In this document: in pieces, positions 42,374 through 50,421 of the stretch
Layout of the letters: the number at the start of each line of letters is the position of its first letter
How positions within the stretch are numbered: position 1 is the stretch's first letter
NCBI RefSeq assembly: GCF_050789285.1
Contig: NZ_JBOUVX010000004.1
Coordinates: forward strand, 248,001 to 312,000
Length of the DNA stretch: 64,000 nt
Direction: 5' to 3'
From: CAVPWP01 sp050789285
Lineage (GTDB): Bacteria; Pseudomonadota; Alphaproteobacteria; Rhodobacterales; Rhodobacteraceae
Made by a program: the position numbers and the translations under genes
The notes under the pieces: generated by a model
What the model was told of the DNA's origin: nothing
What the model saw: the letters and a program-made list of their open reading frames with translations, nothing else
Databases searched by the model: none

Positions 42374-44048
42374 GATAGGCGCCCCCGACAAGCTGCGCGT
42401 ATTTCCACAGCGCGCCGGATGCATAGATGGTCTCACGCGGCCCTGCCCATTGTTCCTTGCGTTTCGCCAGTTCGTCGTCCGTGAGGGCGACCGAGATCTC
42501 GCCCTTGATCGCGTCGATCGTAATAAGGTCGCCATCGCGCAGCAACGCGATGGGGCCGCCATGGGCGGCTTCCGGCCCGACATGGCCCACGCAGAAGCCG
42601 CGCGTCGCGCCCGAGAAGCGGCCGTCGGTGATCAGCGCGACCTTCTTGCCCATGCCCTGCCCCGAAAGCGCGGCCGTGGTCGCCAGCATCTCGCGCATGC
42701 CGGGGCCGCCGGCGGGCCCTTCGTTGCGGATGACGATGACCTCGCCTTCCTTGTACTTGCGGGCCTTGACCGCCTCGAAGGCGTCTTCCTCGCAATCGAA
42801 GACGCGCGCGGGGCCGGTGAACACCTGCTCGGCCTCGGACATGCCCGCGACCTTGACGATTGCCCCCTCGGGGGCAAGGTTGCCCTTCAGGCCGACGACC
42901 CCGCCGGTCGGCGTGATCGGCGTCGCGATGGGATAGATCACGCGGCCGTCGGCTTCGCGGTCGACCATTTCAAGCTCTTCGCCGATGGTGCGGCCAGTGG
43001 CGGTCATGCAGTCCTCGTGGATGAGGCCGGCCTTGCGAAGCTCTTTCATCACGACCGGAACGCCGCCTGACTCGTACAGATCCTTGGCGACGTATTTCCC
43101 GCCCGGCTTCAGGTCGACGAAGTAGGGCGTGTCGCGGAAGACCTCGCAGACGTCGTCAAGCGTGAAGTCGATGCCGGCCTCGTGCGCGATGGCCGGCAGG
43201 TGAAGACCCGCGTTCGTCGATCCGCCGGTGCAGGCCACCACCCGCGCCGCGTTCTGCAACGACTTCAGGGTGACGATGTCGCGGGCGCGGATGTTCCGCT
43301 CAAGAAGCGTCATCACCGCTTCGCCCGAGGCCTCGCAATACTGGTCGCGGCTTTCATAGGGCGCGGGCGCACCCGAGGAATTCGGCAGCGCAAGACCGAT
43401 CGCCTCGCTCACGCAGGCCATGGTGTTGGCCGTGAACTGGCCGCCGCAGGCGCCCGCGCTCGGGCAGGCGACGCGCTCGAGGATCGCAAGCTGGGCGTCG
43501 GAGTAATTGCCCGCCTGATGCTGGCCCACGGCTTCGAACACGTCCTGAACGGTCACGTCCTTGCCGTCGAGGCGGCCCGGCAGGATCGAGCCGCCGTAGA
43601 TGAAGACCGACGGCACGTTGAGGCGGACCATCGCCATCATCATCCCCGGCAGCGACTTGTCGCAGCCCGCCAGGCCGACGATCGCATCGTAGCAATGGCC
43701 GCGCATCGTCAGTTCGACGGTGTCGGCGATCGCATCGCGCGAGGCAAGGCTCGACCGCATCCCTTCGTGACCCATGGCGATGCCGTCAGTCACGGTGATC
43801 GTGGTGAATTCGCGCGGCGTGCCGCCGGCGTGCTTGACGCCCAGCTTCACCGCCTGCGCCTGCCGGTTCAGCGCGATGTTGCAGGGCGCGGCCTCGTTCC
43901 AGCAGGTGGCGACGCCGACGAAGGGCTGGGCGATGTCTTCCGCATCAAGGCCCATCGCGTAGAAATACGACCGGTGCGGCGCGCGCGAAGGGCCTTCGGT
44001 CACGTGGCGGCTGGGCAGACGGGATTTGTCGAACTGTCGCTTGAGCAT
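42315..44048 (-). CDS. ilvD: dihydroxy-acid dehydratase
   Basis: A 577-aa Fe-S dehydratase of the IlvD/Edd family that converts 2,3-dihydroxy-isovalerate and -methylvalerate to the 2-oxo acids for valine, isoleucine and leucine. Cluster Cys are in GVATCWNEAAPCN, GLAGCDKSLPGM and CPSAGACGGQF. Further signatures are GSTNAGLHLPAIAHE and ITDGRFSGATRGFCVGHVGPEA, the catalytic C-terminal region. The length suits the IlvD branch using a 2Fe-2S or 4Fe-4S cluster. The ATG start is the family one. It appears first in a minus-strand run with the lipoprotein and DUF6478-like genes. Confidence 0.97.
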   Translation of the reverse strand: MLKRQFDKSRLPSRHVTEGPSRAPHRSYFYAMGLDAEDIAQPFVGVATCWNEAAPCNIALNRQAQAVKLGVKHAGGTPREFTTITVTDGIAMGHEGMRSSLASRDAIADTVELTMRGHCYDAIVGLAGCDKSLPGMMMAMVRLNVPSVFIYGGSILPGRLDGKDVTVQDVFEAVGQHQAGNYSDAQLAILERVACPSAGACGGQFTANTMACVSEAIGLALPNSSGAPAPYESRDQYCEASGEAVMTLLERNIRARDIVTLKSLQNAARVVACTGGSTNAGLHLPAIAHEAGIDFTLDDVCEVFRDTPYFVDLKPGGKYVAKDLYESGGVPVVMKELRKAGLIHEDCMTATGRTIGEELEMVDREADGRVIYPIATPITPTGGVVGLKGNLAPEGAIVKVAGMSEAEQVFTGPARVFDCEEDAFEAVKARKYKEGEVIVIRNEGPAGGPGMREMLATTAALSGQGMGKKVALITDGRFSGATRGFCVGHVGPEAAHGGPIALLRDGDLITIDAIKGEISVALTDDELAKRKEQWAGPRETIYASGALWKYAQLVGGAYLGAVTHPGARAEKHIYMDL

Positions 44049-44130
44049 GGGGCCTCTCCCTGGCTTCGGTCTGGGCTTTTGTCGGGATCGGAATATTCGC
44101 GCGCGGCGGCTTCCGCAAGGCGAAGCGTCG

Positions 44131-45489
44131 CTAGGCGATCGTCCCCGGACGTTTCTTCGTCAGGCGCCAGAAGCGGATGGGCAGCAGCGTCGCGGCGACG
44201 AAGATGCCAAGCCCGTAGCCGCCCCAGACGCCCAGCGGGCCAAGCCCGAAGAGAAAGCCGAGGATCCCCGCCAGCGGCAGCGCGAAGAGCCAGTAACAGC
44301 ACAACGTGATGACCGTGGGCCAACGGAAGTCGGTCATGCCGCGCAGCGCGCCATAGGCGGTGGCCTGAACCCCGTCGGCAATCTGGATGATCGCGACAAG
44401 GACGAACATGGCCGTCGCAAGCGCCACCACCTCGGGGTCGTCCGACAGCGCGTCGGCGATGGTCCCGCCCAGCAGGATCAGCGCGACCGTGACCGCCGCC
44501 ATCCAGCCGGTGACCAGGCCCAGCGCGGCGCGGGCGATCGCGCGCAGGCGCGCGCGCTCTTCCGCGCCGATGGCCTGGCCCACGCGGATCGTCACGGCCG
44601 CCGCCATGCCGAGCGGCAGCATGTAAAGCACCCCGCCCACGGCCTGCACGATCTGGTTCGAGGCCAGCGCCACGGCGCCGAAAAGCCCAAGCAGGACGCC
44701 AACCAGCGCGAAGGCCGCCCCTTCGCCGGTGTAACCGATGCCAAGCGGCACGCCGTCGCGCGCCAGCTGCGGGATCAGGCCGGCAGGCACGCCGCGCCGC
44801 CGAAGCCGCCCGGACCGCGCCAGCCACCAGAGCGCGACGCCGCAGGCAAGGCTTTCGGACAGCAGGCTGGCCAGCCCCGCGCCCAGAAGGCCCAGCCCCT
44901 CCCAGCCGCCGATGCCCCAGATCAGGACATAGTTCATCGGCACGTTCAGCACGACGCCGAGAAAGGCAAAGCCCGTCGCGGTCCAGGGACGGTCGATCGC
45001 ATTCAGCACCTGCGAGATGGTCATCAGCACCGAGAACGGGATGAGCAGCGCCGACATGGCGAACCAGTAAGGGCCGAGGATCGCCAGAACTTCGGTCGGT
45101 TGTCCGATCAGCGGCAGGGCGAAAAGGATCGCGGCCATGACCGCCGCCCCGCCGACCCCGGCGCACAGGGCAAGGATCAGGCCCGCGCGCAGGGCAGCCG
45201 AGACGCCGTCTGCGTCTTCTGCGCCATAGCGATGGGCAGCTTCGACGCCCACGGCCGACAGAAAGCCATAAAGCGCCGAGTAGAAGATGATGATGACCGA
45301 GGTCGTCAGCGCCGCCGCAGCCAGCGGCACGGTGCCGAGCGGTGCGATCATCAGCGTGTCGACCACGCCGATGAGGGTCGACGCCGCCAGCCCCGCCACG
45401 ATCGGCAGGGCAAGGCGCAGAAGCGGCGTGATTTCGGCAGCCGTGCGCGGACGGGGCGGCGTGGGGGCTTCGCTGGGTGCGGTGTGCAT
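44131..45489 (-). CDS. MATE family multidrug efflux transporter
   Basis: A 452-aa inner-membrane antiporter with twelve predicted helices in two bundles. MATE signatures are LALPIVAGLAASTLIGVVDTLMIAPLG (TM1), LLIPFSVLMTISQVLNAIDRPW and VLNVPMNYVLIWGIGGWEGLGLLGAGLASLLSE, plus the second-half VPLGIGYTGEGAAFALVG. It resembles NorM-type Na+/H+-coupled drug exporters. The start at 45489 is the first ATG of the MATE N-terminus. It lies 10 bp downstream of the SDR gene, so it is probably cotranscribed with it under the TetR regulator at 46297. Confidence 0.92.
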   Translation of the reverse strand: MHTAPSEAPTPPRPRTAAEITPLLRLALPIVAGLAASTLIGVVDTLMIAPLGTVPLAAAALTTSVIIIFYSALYGFLSAVGVEAAHRYGAEDADGVSAALRAGLILALCAGVGGAAVMAAILFALPLIGQPTEVLAILGPYWFAMSALLIPFSVLMTISQVLNAIDRPWTATGFAFLGVVLNVPMNYVLIWGIGGWEGLGLLGAGLASLLSESLACGVALWWLARSGRLRRRGVPAGLIPQLARDGVPLGIGYTGEGAAFALVGVLLGLFGAVALASNQIVQAVGGVLYMLPLGMAAAVTIRVGQAIGAEERARLRAIARAALGLVTGWMAAVTVALILLGGTIADALSDDPEVVALATAMFVLVAIIQIADGVQATAYGALRGMTDFRWPTVITLCCYWLFALPLAGILGFLFGLGPLGVWGGYGLGIFVAATLLPIRFWRLTKKRPGTIA

Positions 45490-45499
45490 CGGCGGCCTC

Positions 45500-46231
45500 T
45501 CAGCCGGGGTGCCGCTGAAGAAGGTCGATCTCGGCCACGGTGGTCGCGGCCGAACAGCCCAACACGAAGTCGAGCGCGGCAAGGACATCCTCGACCGGGA
45601 TCGGGACCTGCGGTCCGAAGCGGCCTTCGGCGATGTCGGCCTCGACCTCGGGCGTGGCGACGTTGCCGGGATTGATGACCGTGATGCCCAGTCTCGGCAG
45701 CGACAGGCGCAGCGCCTGCGCCGCGCCTCGCAATCCGAACTTCGAGGCGGTGTTGGCGACTTCGGGCGTCGCCGCGTTGTCCTTCGACGACACGGCGCCC
45801 ATCAGCACGATGCGCGGGTTTGCCGCCCGCAGCAACGCCGGCGCAAGGGCGCGCGCCAGAAGGATCGGGGCCAGAAGGTTGACCGACACGACGTGTCGGG
45901 CTTCGTCCGAAGACGACGCGGAAAATCGAAAGGCGTCGGTGAAGGCGCCTTCTTCCCATGTCCCGCCCAGGAAAAGAAGCGCATCCAGCGCCTCGTCCCC
46001 GGCAGCGTCGGCGATGGCCGCGATGCCGTCGTCGCGCGCCACATCGGCCCTGACCCAGGCGCCCGCGACGGCCGGCCGGCGAGACACGGCAAGAACGGTG
46101 TCACCCTGGCGCACGAAATGCGCCGCGGCGCTTGCACCGATGCCGCGGCTGCCGCCGACGATCAGAAGACGCCGCCCGCCGGGTGGTCCGGCATGCCCGG
46201 TCACGAAGCCGCTGGGGATGGATTTCGACAT
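45500..46231 (-). CDS. atypical short-chain dehydrogenase/reductase lacking the catalytic Tyr
   Basis: A 243-aa Rossmann protein of the SDR superfamily. The cofactor motif is LLIVGGSRGIGASAAAHFV (TGxxxGxG type) and the NAD(P) ribose region VLAVSRRP favours NADP. The active-site region reads MGAVSSKDN...NTASKFGLRG: Ser and Lys are present, but the Tyr of YxxxK is Asn (N-T-A-S-K). Normal hydride chemistry is therefore doubtful. ATG 46231 fits the SDR N-terminus. It is divergent from a TetR gene over two operator palindromes, and the MATE exporter follows 10 bp later. Confidence 0.85.
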   Translation of the reverse strand: MSKSIPSGFVTGHAGPPGGRRLLIVGGSRGIGASAAAHFVRQGDTVLAVSRRPAVAGAWVRADVARDDGIAAIADAAGDEALDALLFLGGTWEEGAFTDAFRFSASSSDEARHVVSVNLLAPILLARALAPALLRAANPRIVLMGAVSSKDNAATPEVANTASKFGLRGAAQALRLSLPRLGITVINPGNVATPEVEADIAEGRFGPQVPIPVEDVLAALDFVLGCSAATTVAEIDLLQRHPG

Positions 46232-46252
46232 CTTGAAAGCCGGATCGCATTG

Positions 46253-46269
46253 ACATACGGTTTGTATGT
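46253..46269. promoter_or_regulatory. TetR operator O1 (ACATAC-N5-GTATGT)
   Basis: A perfect 6-bp inverted repeat, ACATAC (46253-46258) and GTATGT (46264-46269), with a 5-bp spacer lies between the divergent SDR and TetR genes. It overlaps a TTGACA hexamer (46250-46255). The palindrome type and position suit a TetR-family dimer. Confidence 0.7.
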
Positions 46270-46283
46270 TAATTCCGGTACAA

Positions 46284-46300
46284 GCATACGGGACGTATGT
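46284..46300. promoter_or_regulatory. TetR operator O2 (GCATAC-N5-GTATGT), containing the first tetR ATG
   Basis: A second copy, CATAC (46285-46289) and GTATG (46295-46299) with a 5-bp spacer, lies 31 bp centre-to-centre from O1, about three helical turns. The right arm includes ATG 46297, the first possible start of the tetR gene, so a bound repressor would cover the translation start. Confidence 0.7.
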
Positions 46301-46905
46301 CAATGATCGAACCCGCCCGTCGCAGCCGCGGCGAGATGTCGGCCGCGACCTCGGCAAGACTGGTGGCCGCCGCCCGCGCGGCCTTTGCCCGTGACGGGTT
46401 CGCGTCCACATCGATGGACGCGCTCTGCACCGAGGCGGGTGTCACCCGCGGGGCGCTTTATCACCATTTCGGCAGCAAGGAGGGCCTGCTCGAGGCCGTG
46501 GTTCACCAGATCGATGCCGAGATCGGCGAACGACTGGATGCCGAGAACCAGCGGCATGCGGACCCGTGGGAGGGATTTCGCGCCTGCTGTCACCTCTGGC
46601 TCGAACAGGCGCTCGACCCCGAGATTCAGCGCATCTTCCTCAAGGATGCGCCCGCCGTCCTGGGACAGCGCATGCGCGAAATGGACGAAGCAAACTCGAT
46701 CGCGCCCCTGCGCGACGCCCTGGCCGAACTCATGGACACCGGCCGGATCGCCCGCACCGACCCCGAGGCGCTGGCGCGGCTGATCAACGGGGCGTTGGTC
46801 GACGCTGCCCTCTGGGTGGCGGCAGCGGGCGAGCCCCAACCGGCGCTCGCCCGCGCACACTCGGCCACCGACACGCTTCTTCGGGGCCTGGGCACGCAGC
46901 GGTAA
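46297..46905 (+). CDS. TetR/AcrR family transcriptional regulator
   Basis: A 202-aa repressor. The helix-turn-helix is SARLVAAARAAFARDGFASTSMDALCTEAGVTRGALYHHFGSKEGLLEAVV, with the recognition helix VTRGALYHHF. The C-terminal ligand-binding domain (residues 75-200) contains WEGFRACCHLWLEQAL, of the TetR_C_33-like type. Two start codons occur, ATG 46297 (inside O2) and ATG 46303; there is no clear SD, and a leaderless transcript is possible. It should repress itself and the divergent SDR-MATE pair. Confidence 0.92.
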   Translation: MSMIEPARRSRGEMSAATSARLVAAARAAFARDGFASTSMDALCTEAGVTRGALYHHFGSKEGLLEAVVHQIDAEIGERLDAENQRHADPWEGFRACCHLWLEQALDPEIQRIFLKDAPAVLGQRMREMDEANSIAPLRDALAELMDTGRIARTDPEALARLINGALVDAALWVAAAGEPQPALARAHSATDTLLRGLGTQR

Positions 46906-47262
46906 GAGGGGGGAGGACCGCCGCGGCCGTTCCGGTTCAGGACCGATGGTCGAACGCCACGAGACGACTCACGACGGGCATCGCACGCGACGCGACGAGA
47001 CCCCGGCGTGTCAGCCGAACGGTCGACTCGGTCTTCCGCCAGACGGCGACGGACATGGCATGCTCGGGCAAGGGATGACGCGGCACGTCGGGATATCTCA
47101 CTCTGTTCCCAGGGGCTACGGCCAGAGATAGACGCATCCAGGATTGCCTCCAATTGAAAACATGGGCGGGTTCGATAGAGCCGCTCCATCGTCGCCCCTG
47201 CCCTTCCCCCATGCCCCGGCACGCGATTGCGCGCCTTCGGTCCTGCGAGTAGCGTGCCCCCG
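46906..47262. other. 357-bp region without a recognisable gene
   Basis: Between tetR and the CPBP protease gene there is a stretch with lower G+C than its neighbours around 47090-47170. A minus-strand frame 46937-47212 (91 codons) has no ribosome-binding site and no recognisable family. No palindrome or terminator stands out. It could hold decayed sequence or a small RNA; I cannot support either. Confidence 0.4.
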
Positions 47263-48147
47263 ATGCAGACGGCCTTCTCCCGCTTCGTCGCCCCTGCCCG
47301 GGGCCACCCGCAACTCTGGCGTCTGGGGCTTGGCGCGGGGTTGGTCACGCTTTGCACTTTGGCCGGGACAGCCGCCATCTTCGGTGCGGGATGGCTTGCT
47401 GCCGGAACGGGCGAGGATGGCACGCTTTGGGCCGACCGCATGGTTTCGGCCGAAACGCCGCTTGGCACGCTGCTTCTGCTTTTCTCCTTCTCGGGGATGG
47501 CGGCGGGCGCCATGATCGCGGCGCGCCTGATCCACAAGCGGCCCGCGGCGTCGCTGTTCGGGCCGGCTGTCCGGGTGGTGCGCGATTTCGTCCGCGCGGC
47601 TGCCGTCGTCGGGGCGCTTATGGGCGTGTCGCTTGCGGTCTGGTCGATCAGCTACGACGCGGTGCCGGGCCTCTCACCTGTCACATGGGCCGCCCTGCTT
47701 CCGGCGACGCTTCTGGGTCTGGCGATCCAGACCGGGGCGGAAGAGCTTGTGTTCCGCGGGTACCTCCAGCAACAGCTTGCCGCCCGCTTCCGGTCACCGC
47801 TTGCCTGGGCGCTCGTGCCGTCCCTTCTGTTCGGGGCGATCCACTACAACCCGTCCCTTCCCACGGAAGGCGCGCTGATCCTGATCGGCGCCGCGACCCT
47901 GTTCGGCCTGGCCGCCGCCGACCTGACCGCACGCACAGGCAGCATCGGCGCGGCCTGGGGGTTCCATTTCGCCAACAACCTGCTGGCCATCGCGATCCTG
48001 TCGACCGAAGGCACGATCACCGGGCTGGGGCTGTTCCGCACGCCCTATGCGGTGGACGAATCCGCCGCGCTCGACCTGCTGATCCTGGTCGACCTGGCGT
48101 TCCTGGGTCTGGCCTGGTGGCTTGTCCGCCGCGCGGTGAGCCGTTGA
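47263..48147 (+). CDS. CPBP family intramembrane glutamic endopeptidase
   Basis: A 294-aa inner-membrane protease of the CAAX/Abi (CPBP) family. About eight helices are visible. The catalytic motifs are AEELVFRGYLQQQL (EExxxR), LLFGAIHYNPS and FHFANNLLAIAIL (HxxxN), in the usual order from the middle to the end. Bacterial members act on membrane peptides or in bacteriocin immunity; the substrate is unknown. ATG 47263 is chosen since it begins just before the first helix; a TTG 12 codons upstream is possible. Confidence 0.88.
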   Translation: MQTAFSRFVAPARGHPQLWRLGLGAGLVTLCTLAGTAAIFGAGWLAAGTGEDGTLWADRMVSAETPLGTLLLLFSFSGMAAGAMIAARLIHKRPAASLFGPAVRVVRDFVRAAAVVGALMGVSLAVWSISYDAVPGLSPVTWAALLPATLLGLAIQTGAEELVFRGYLQQQLAARFRSPLAWALVPSLLFGAIHYNPSLPTEGALILIGAATLFGLAAADLTARTGSIGAAWGFHFANNLLAIAILSTEGTITGLGLFRTPYAVDESAALDLLILVDLAFLGLAWWLVRRAVSR

Positions 48148-48211
48148 TTGCATTTCGCCGCACCGCCGCTTATCTGGGGCAAGCCCGCCCGGAACGAAGG
48201 CCCGACGCCCG

Positions 48212-49150
48212 ATGAACTGGATCACCAACTACGTCCGCCCGCGGATCAACTCGATCTTCTCGCGCCGCGATGTCCCCGAGAATCTCTGGACCAAGTGCGA
48301 CGAGTGCGGAACGATGCTGTTCCACCGCGAATTGAAGGACAACCTGAACGTCTGCACCAACTGCGGGCATCACATGGCGATCAGCCCGCGCGACCGTTTC
48401 GCGGCACTGTTCGACGGCGGCATCTTTTCCGAGGTCGCAGTGCCCGAACCGGTCGCCGACCCGCTCCATTTCCGTGACCAGAAGAAGTACCCCGAACGTC
48501 TGAAGGCCGCGCAGAAGGCCACGGGCGAGAAGGAGGCGATGCTTGTCGCCGAGGGCGAGATCGACCGAACGCCCATCGTCGCCGCCGCCCAGGACTTCAG
48601 CTTCATGGCAGGGTCGATGGGCATGTACGTGGGCAACGCCATCATCGCGGCGGCCGAACGCGCAGTCACGCTGAAACGCCCGCTTGTGCTGTTCTCCGCC
48701 GCCGGTGGCGCGCGGATGCAGGAAGGCATCCTGAGCCTGATGCAGATGCCGCGCACGACCGTGGCCGTTCAGATGGTGAAAGAGGCGGGATTGCCCTACA
48801 TCGTCGTCCTGACCCATCCGACGACGGGCGGCGTGACCGCGTCCTACGCGATGCTGGGCGACGTCCAGATCGCGGAACCCAACGCACTGATCTGCTTTGC
48901 CGGCCCGCGTGTGATCGAACAGACGATCCGCGAGAAGCTGCCCGAGGGCTTCCAGCGCGCCGAGTATCTGCTTGATCACGGCATGCTCGACCGGGTGACG
49001 CCCCGAAAGGACATCAAGGCCGATCTGGTGACGATCCTGCGGATGCTCCTGCAACAGCCGCCGGCGGTGAAGGGCGAACTGCCCGCGCCGGAAGCCGCGG
49101 TGACCACGCCTGCCCCCGCATCGGCCGCGAAGGCGGACGGCCCAGCGTGA
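48212..49150 (+). CDS. accD: acetyl-CoA carboxylase, carboxyltransferase subunit beta
   Basis: A 312-aa subunit of the carboxyltransferase half of acetyl-CoA carboxylase; with AccA it moves CO2 from biotin to acetyl-CoA to make malonyl-CoA for fatty-acid synthesis. The N-terminal zinc ribbon is KCDECG and CTNCGHH. The crotonase-fold core has FSAAGGARMQEGILSLMQM and HPTTGGVTASYAMLGDV. The last ~35 residues are Pro/Ala-rich and dispensable-looking. It overlaps folC by 4 bp; accD-folC is a conserved pair in alphaproteobacteria and beyond. Confidence 0.97.
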   Translation: MNWITNYVRPRINSIFSRRDVPENLWTKCDECGTMLFHRELKDNLNVCTNCGHHMAISPRDRFAALFDGGIFSEVAVPEPVADPLHFRDQKKYPERLKAAQKATGEKEAMLVAEGEIDRTPIVAAAQDFSFMAGSMGMYVGNAIIAAAERAVTLKRPLVLFSAAGGARMQEGILSLMQMPRTTVAVQMVKEAGLPYIVVLTHPTTGGVTASYAMLGDVQIAEPNALICFAGPRVIEQTIREKLPEGFQRAEYLLDHGMLDRVTPRKDIKADLVTILRMLLQQPPAVKGELPAPEAAVTTPAPASAAKADGPA

Positions 49151-50421
49151 GCGCCTCAGGTTCCGACATCATCCTTGAACGGATGATGTCGCTTCACCCG
49201 AAGATCATTGACCTGACCCTGGACAGGGTCTGGCGACTTCTGGCGGCCACGGGGCATCCGGAACGCGCGCTTCCGCCGGTCGTCCATGTCGCGGGGACGA
49301 ACGGCAAGGGATCGACCCTTGCCATGATCCGCGCCGGACTCGAGGGCGCGGGGCAGGTCTGTCATGCCTATACCTCGCCGCACCTTGCCCGGTTCCACGA
49401 GCGTATCCGCGTGGCGGGCGACCTGATCGACGAGGACGCGCTGACCGCGCTTCTGGACGAAGCGCTGGCGAAGAACGGCGACGAAGCGATCACCTTCTTC
49501 GAGATCACGACGGTCGCCGCCCTTCTTGCCTTCGCGCGCACGAAGGCCGACTGGACCCTGCTCGAGGTCGGGTTGGGCGGTCGGCTGGACGCGACCAACG
49601 TCGTCGCCGCCCCGCGCCTGTGCGTGATTACGCCCATCGACTTCGACCATGAACAGTATCTGGGCGATACCATTGCCAAGATCGCTTTCGAGAAGGCCGG
49701 CATCCTCAAGTCCGGCTCGACCTGCGTCGTCGCCGCCCAGCACGCGGAAGCACGCGACGTGATTCGGGCACAGGCCGAAAAGGTCGGCGCGCCTCTGGTC
49801 GTGCAAGGCCAGGACTTCGACTCGTGGGAGGAACGCGGGCGCCTCGTCTATCAGGATACGCGCGGGCTTCTCGACCTGCCGATGCCGAATCTTCCAGGGC
49901 CGCACCAGATCGTCAACGCGGGCACCGCGCTGGCCGCGCTTCGCGCGCTGGGTCAGGATGACGCGGCCTGTGAGGCCGCCGTCACCCGCGCCTTCTGGCC
50001 TGCGCGGATGCAGCGGTTGCGCCAGGGGCCGCTGGTCGAGGCCGCCGGCCAGGCCGAGCTTTGGCTGGACGGCGGGCACAATCCGGCGGCCGGGCGGGCG
50101 ATCGCGGCGGCGCTGGCGCGGATGCCGCGAACCCGAACCCACCTGATCGTCGGCATGCTGAACACCAAGGACGTCACCGGCTTTCTTCGCCCGCTGGCCG
50201 AAATCGCCACCGACCTGCACGCGGTGTCCATTCCCGGCGCCTCGGCGACGCTGCCGGCCGACGAAACCGCGGCCGCAGGACGTGCCGTCGGGTTGCCCAC
50301 GACCGTGGCGCCGTCGGTGCTGGACGCGATCGCCGACATCGTCGGGCGCGACCCCGCCGCGCGCATCCTGATCTGCGGGTCGCTTTACCTTGCCGGGGAC
50401 GTGCTGAAGACCAACGGCTAG
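49147..50421 (+). CDS. folC: bifunctional folylpolyglutamate synthase/dihydrofolate synthase
   Basis: A 424-aa Mur-ligase-type enzyme that adds glutamate to dihydropteroate and then to folates. The ATP-binding P-loop is VAGTNGKGSTLAMI (residues ~56-69), followed by YTSPHLARFHERIRV, FEITTVAALLAFA, LEVGLGGRLDATNVV and DFDHEQYLGDTIAKIAFEKAGI, which contains the carbamylated/metal Lys region. The C-terminal domain has LWLDGGHNPAAGRAIAAAL. The GTG start at 49147 overlaps the accD stop. Its stop overlaps that of the convergent zapE by 4 bp. Confidence 0.96.
   Translation: MSASGSDIILERMMSLHPKIIDLTLDRVWRLLAATGHPERALPPVVHVAGTNGKGSTLAMIRAGLEGAGQVCHAYTSPHLARFHERIRVAGDLIDEDALTALLDEALAKNGDEAITFFEITTVAALLAFARTKADWTLLEVGLGGRLDATNVVAAPRLCVITPIDFDHEQYLGDTIAKIAFEKAGILKSGSTCVVAAQHAEARDVIRAQAEKVGAPLVVQGQDFDSWEERGRLVYQDTRGLLDLPMPNLPGPHQIVNAGTALAALRALGQDDAACEAAVTRAFWPARMQRLRQGPLVEAAGQAELWLDGGHNPAAGRAIAAALARMPRTRTHLIVGMLNTKDVTGFLRPLAEIATDLHAVSIPGASATLPADETAAAGRAVGLPTTVAPSVLDAIADIVGRDPAARILICGSLYLAGDVLKTNG

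Noticed and set aside
46937..47212. A 91-codon minus-strand frame in the gap after tetR
   Set aside because: No ribosome-binding site, no homology I recognise, and biased Arg-rich composition.
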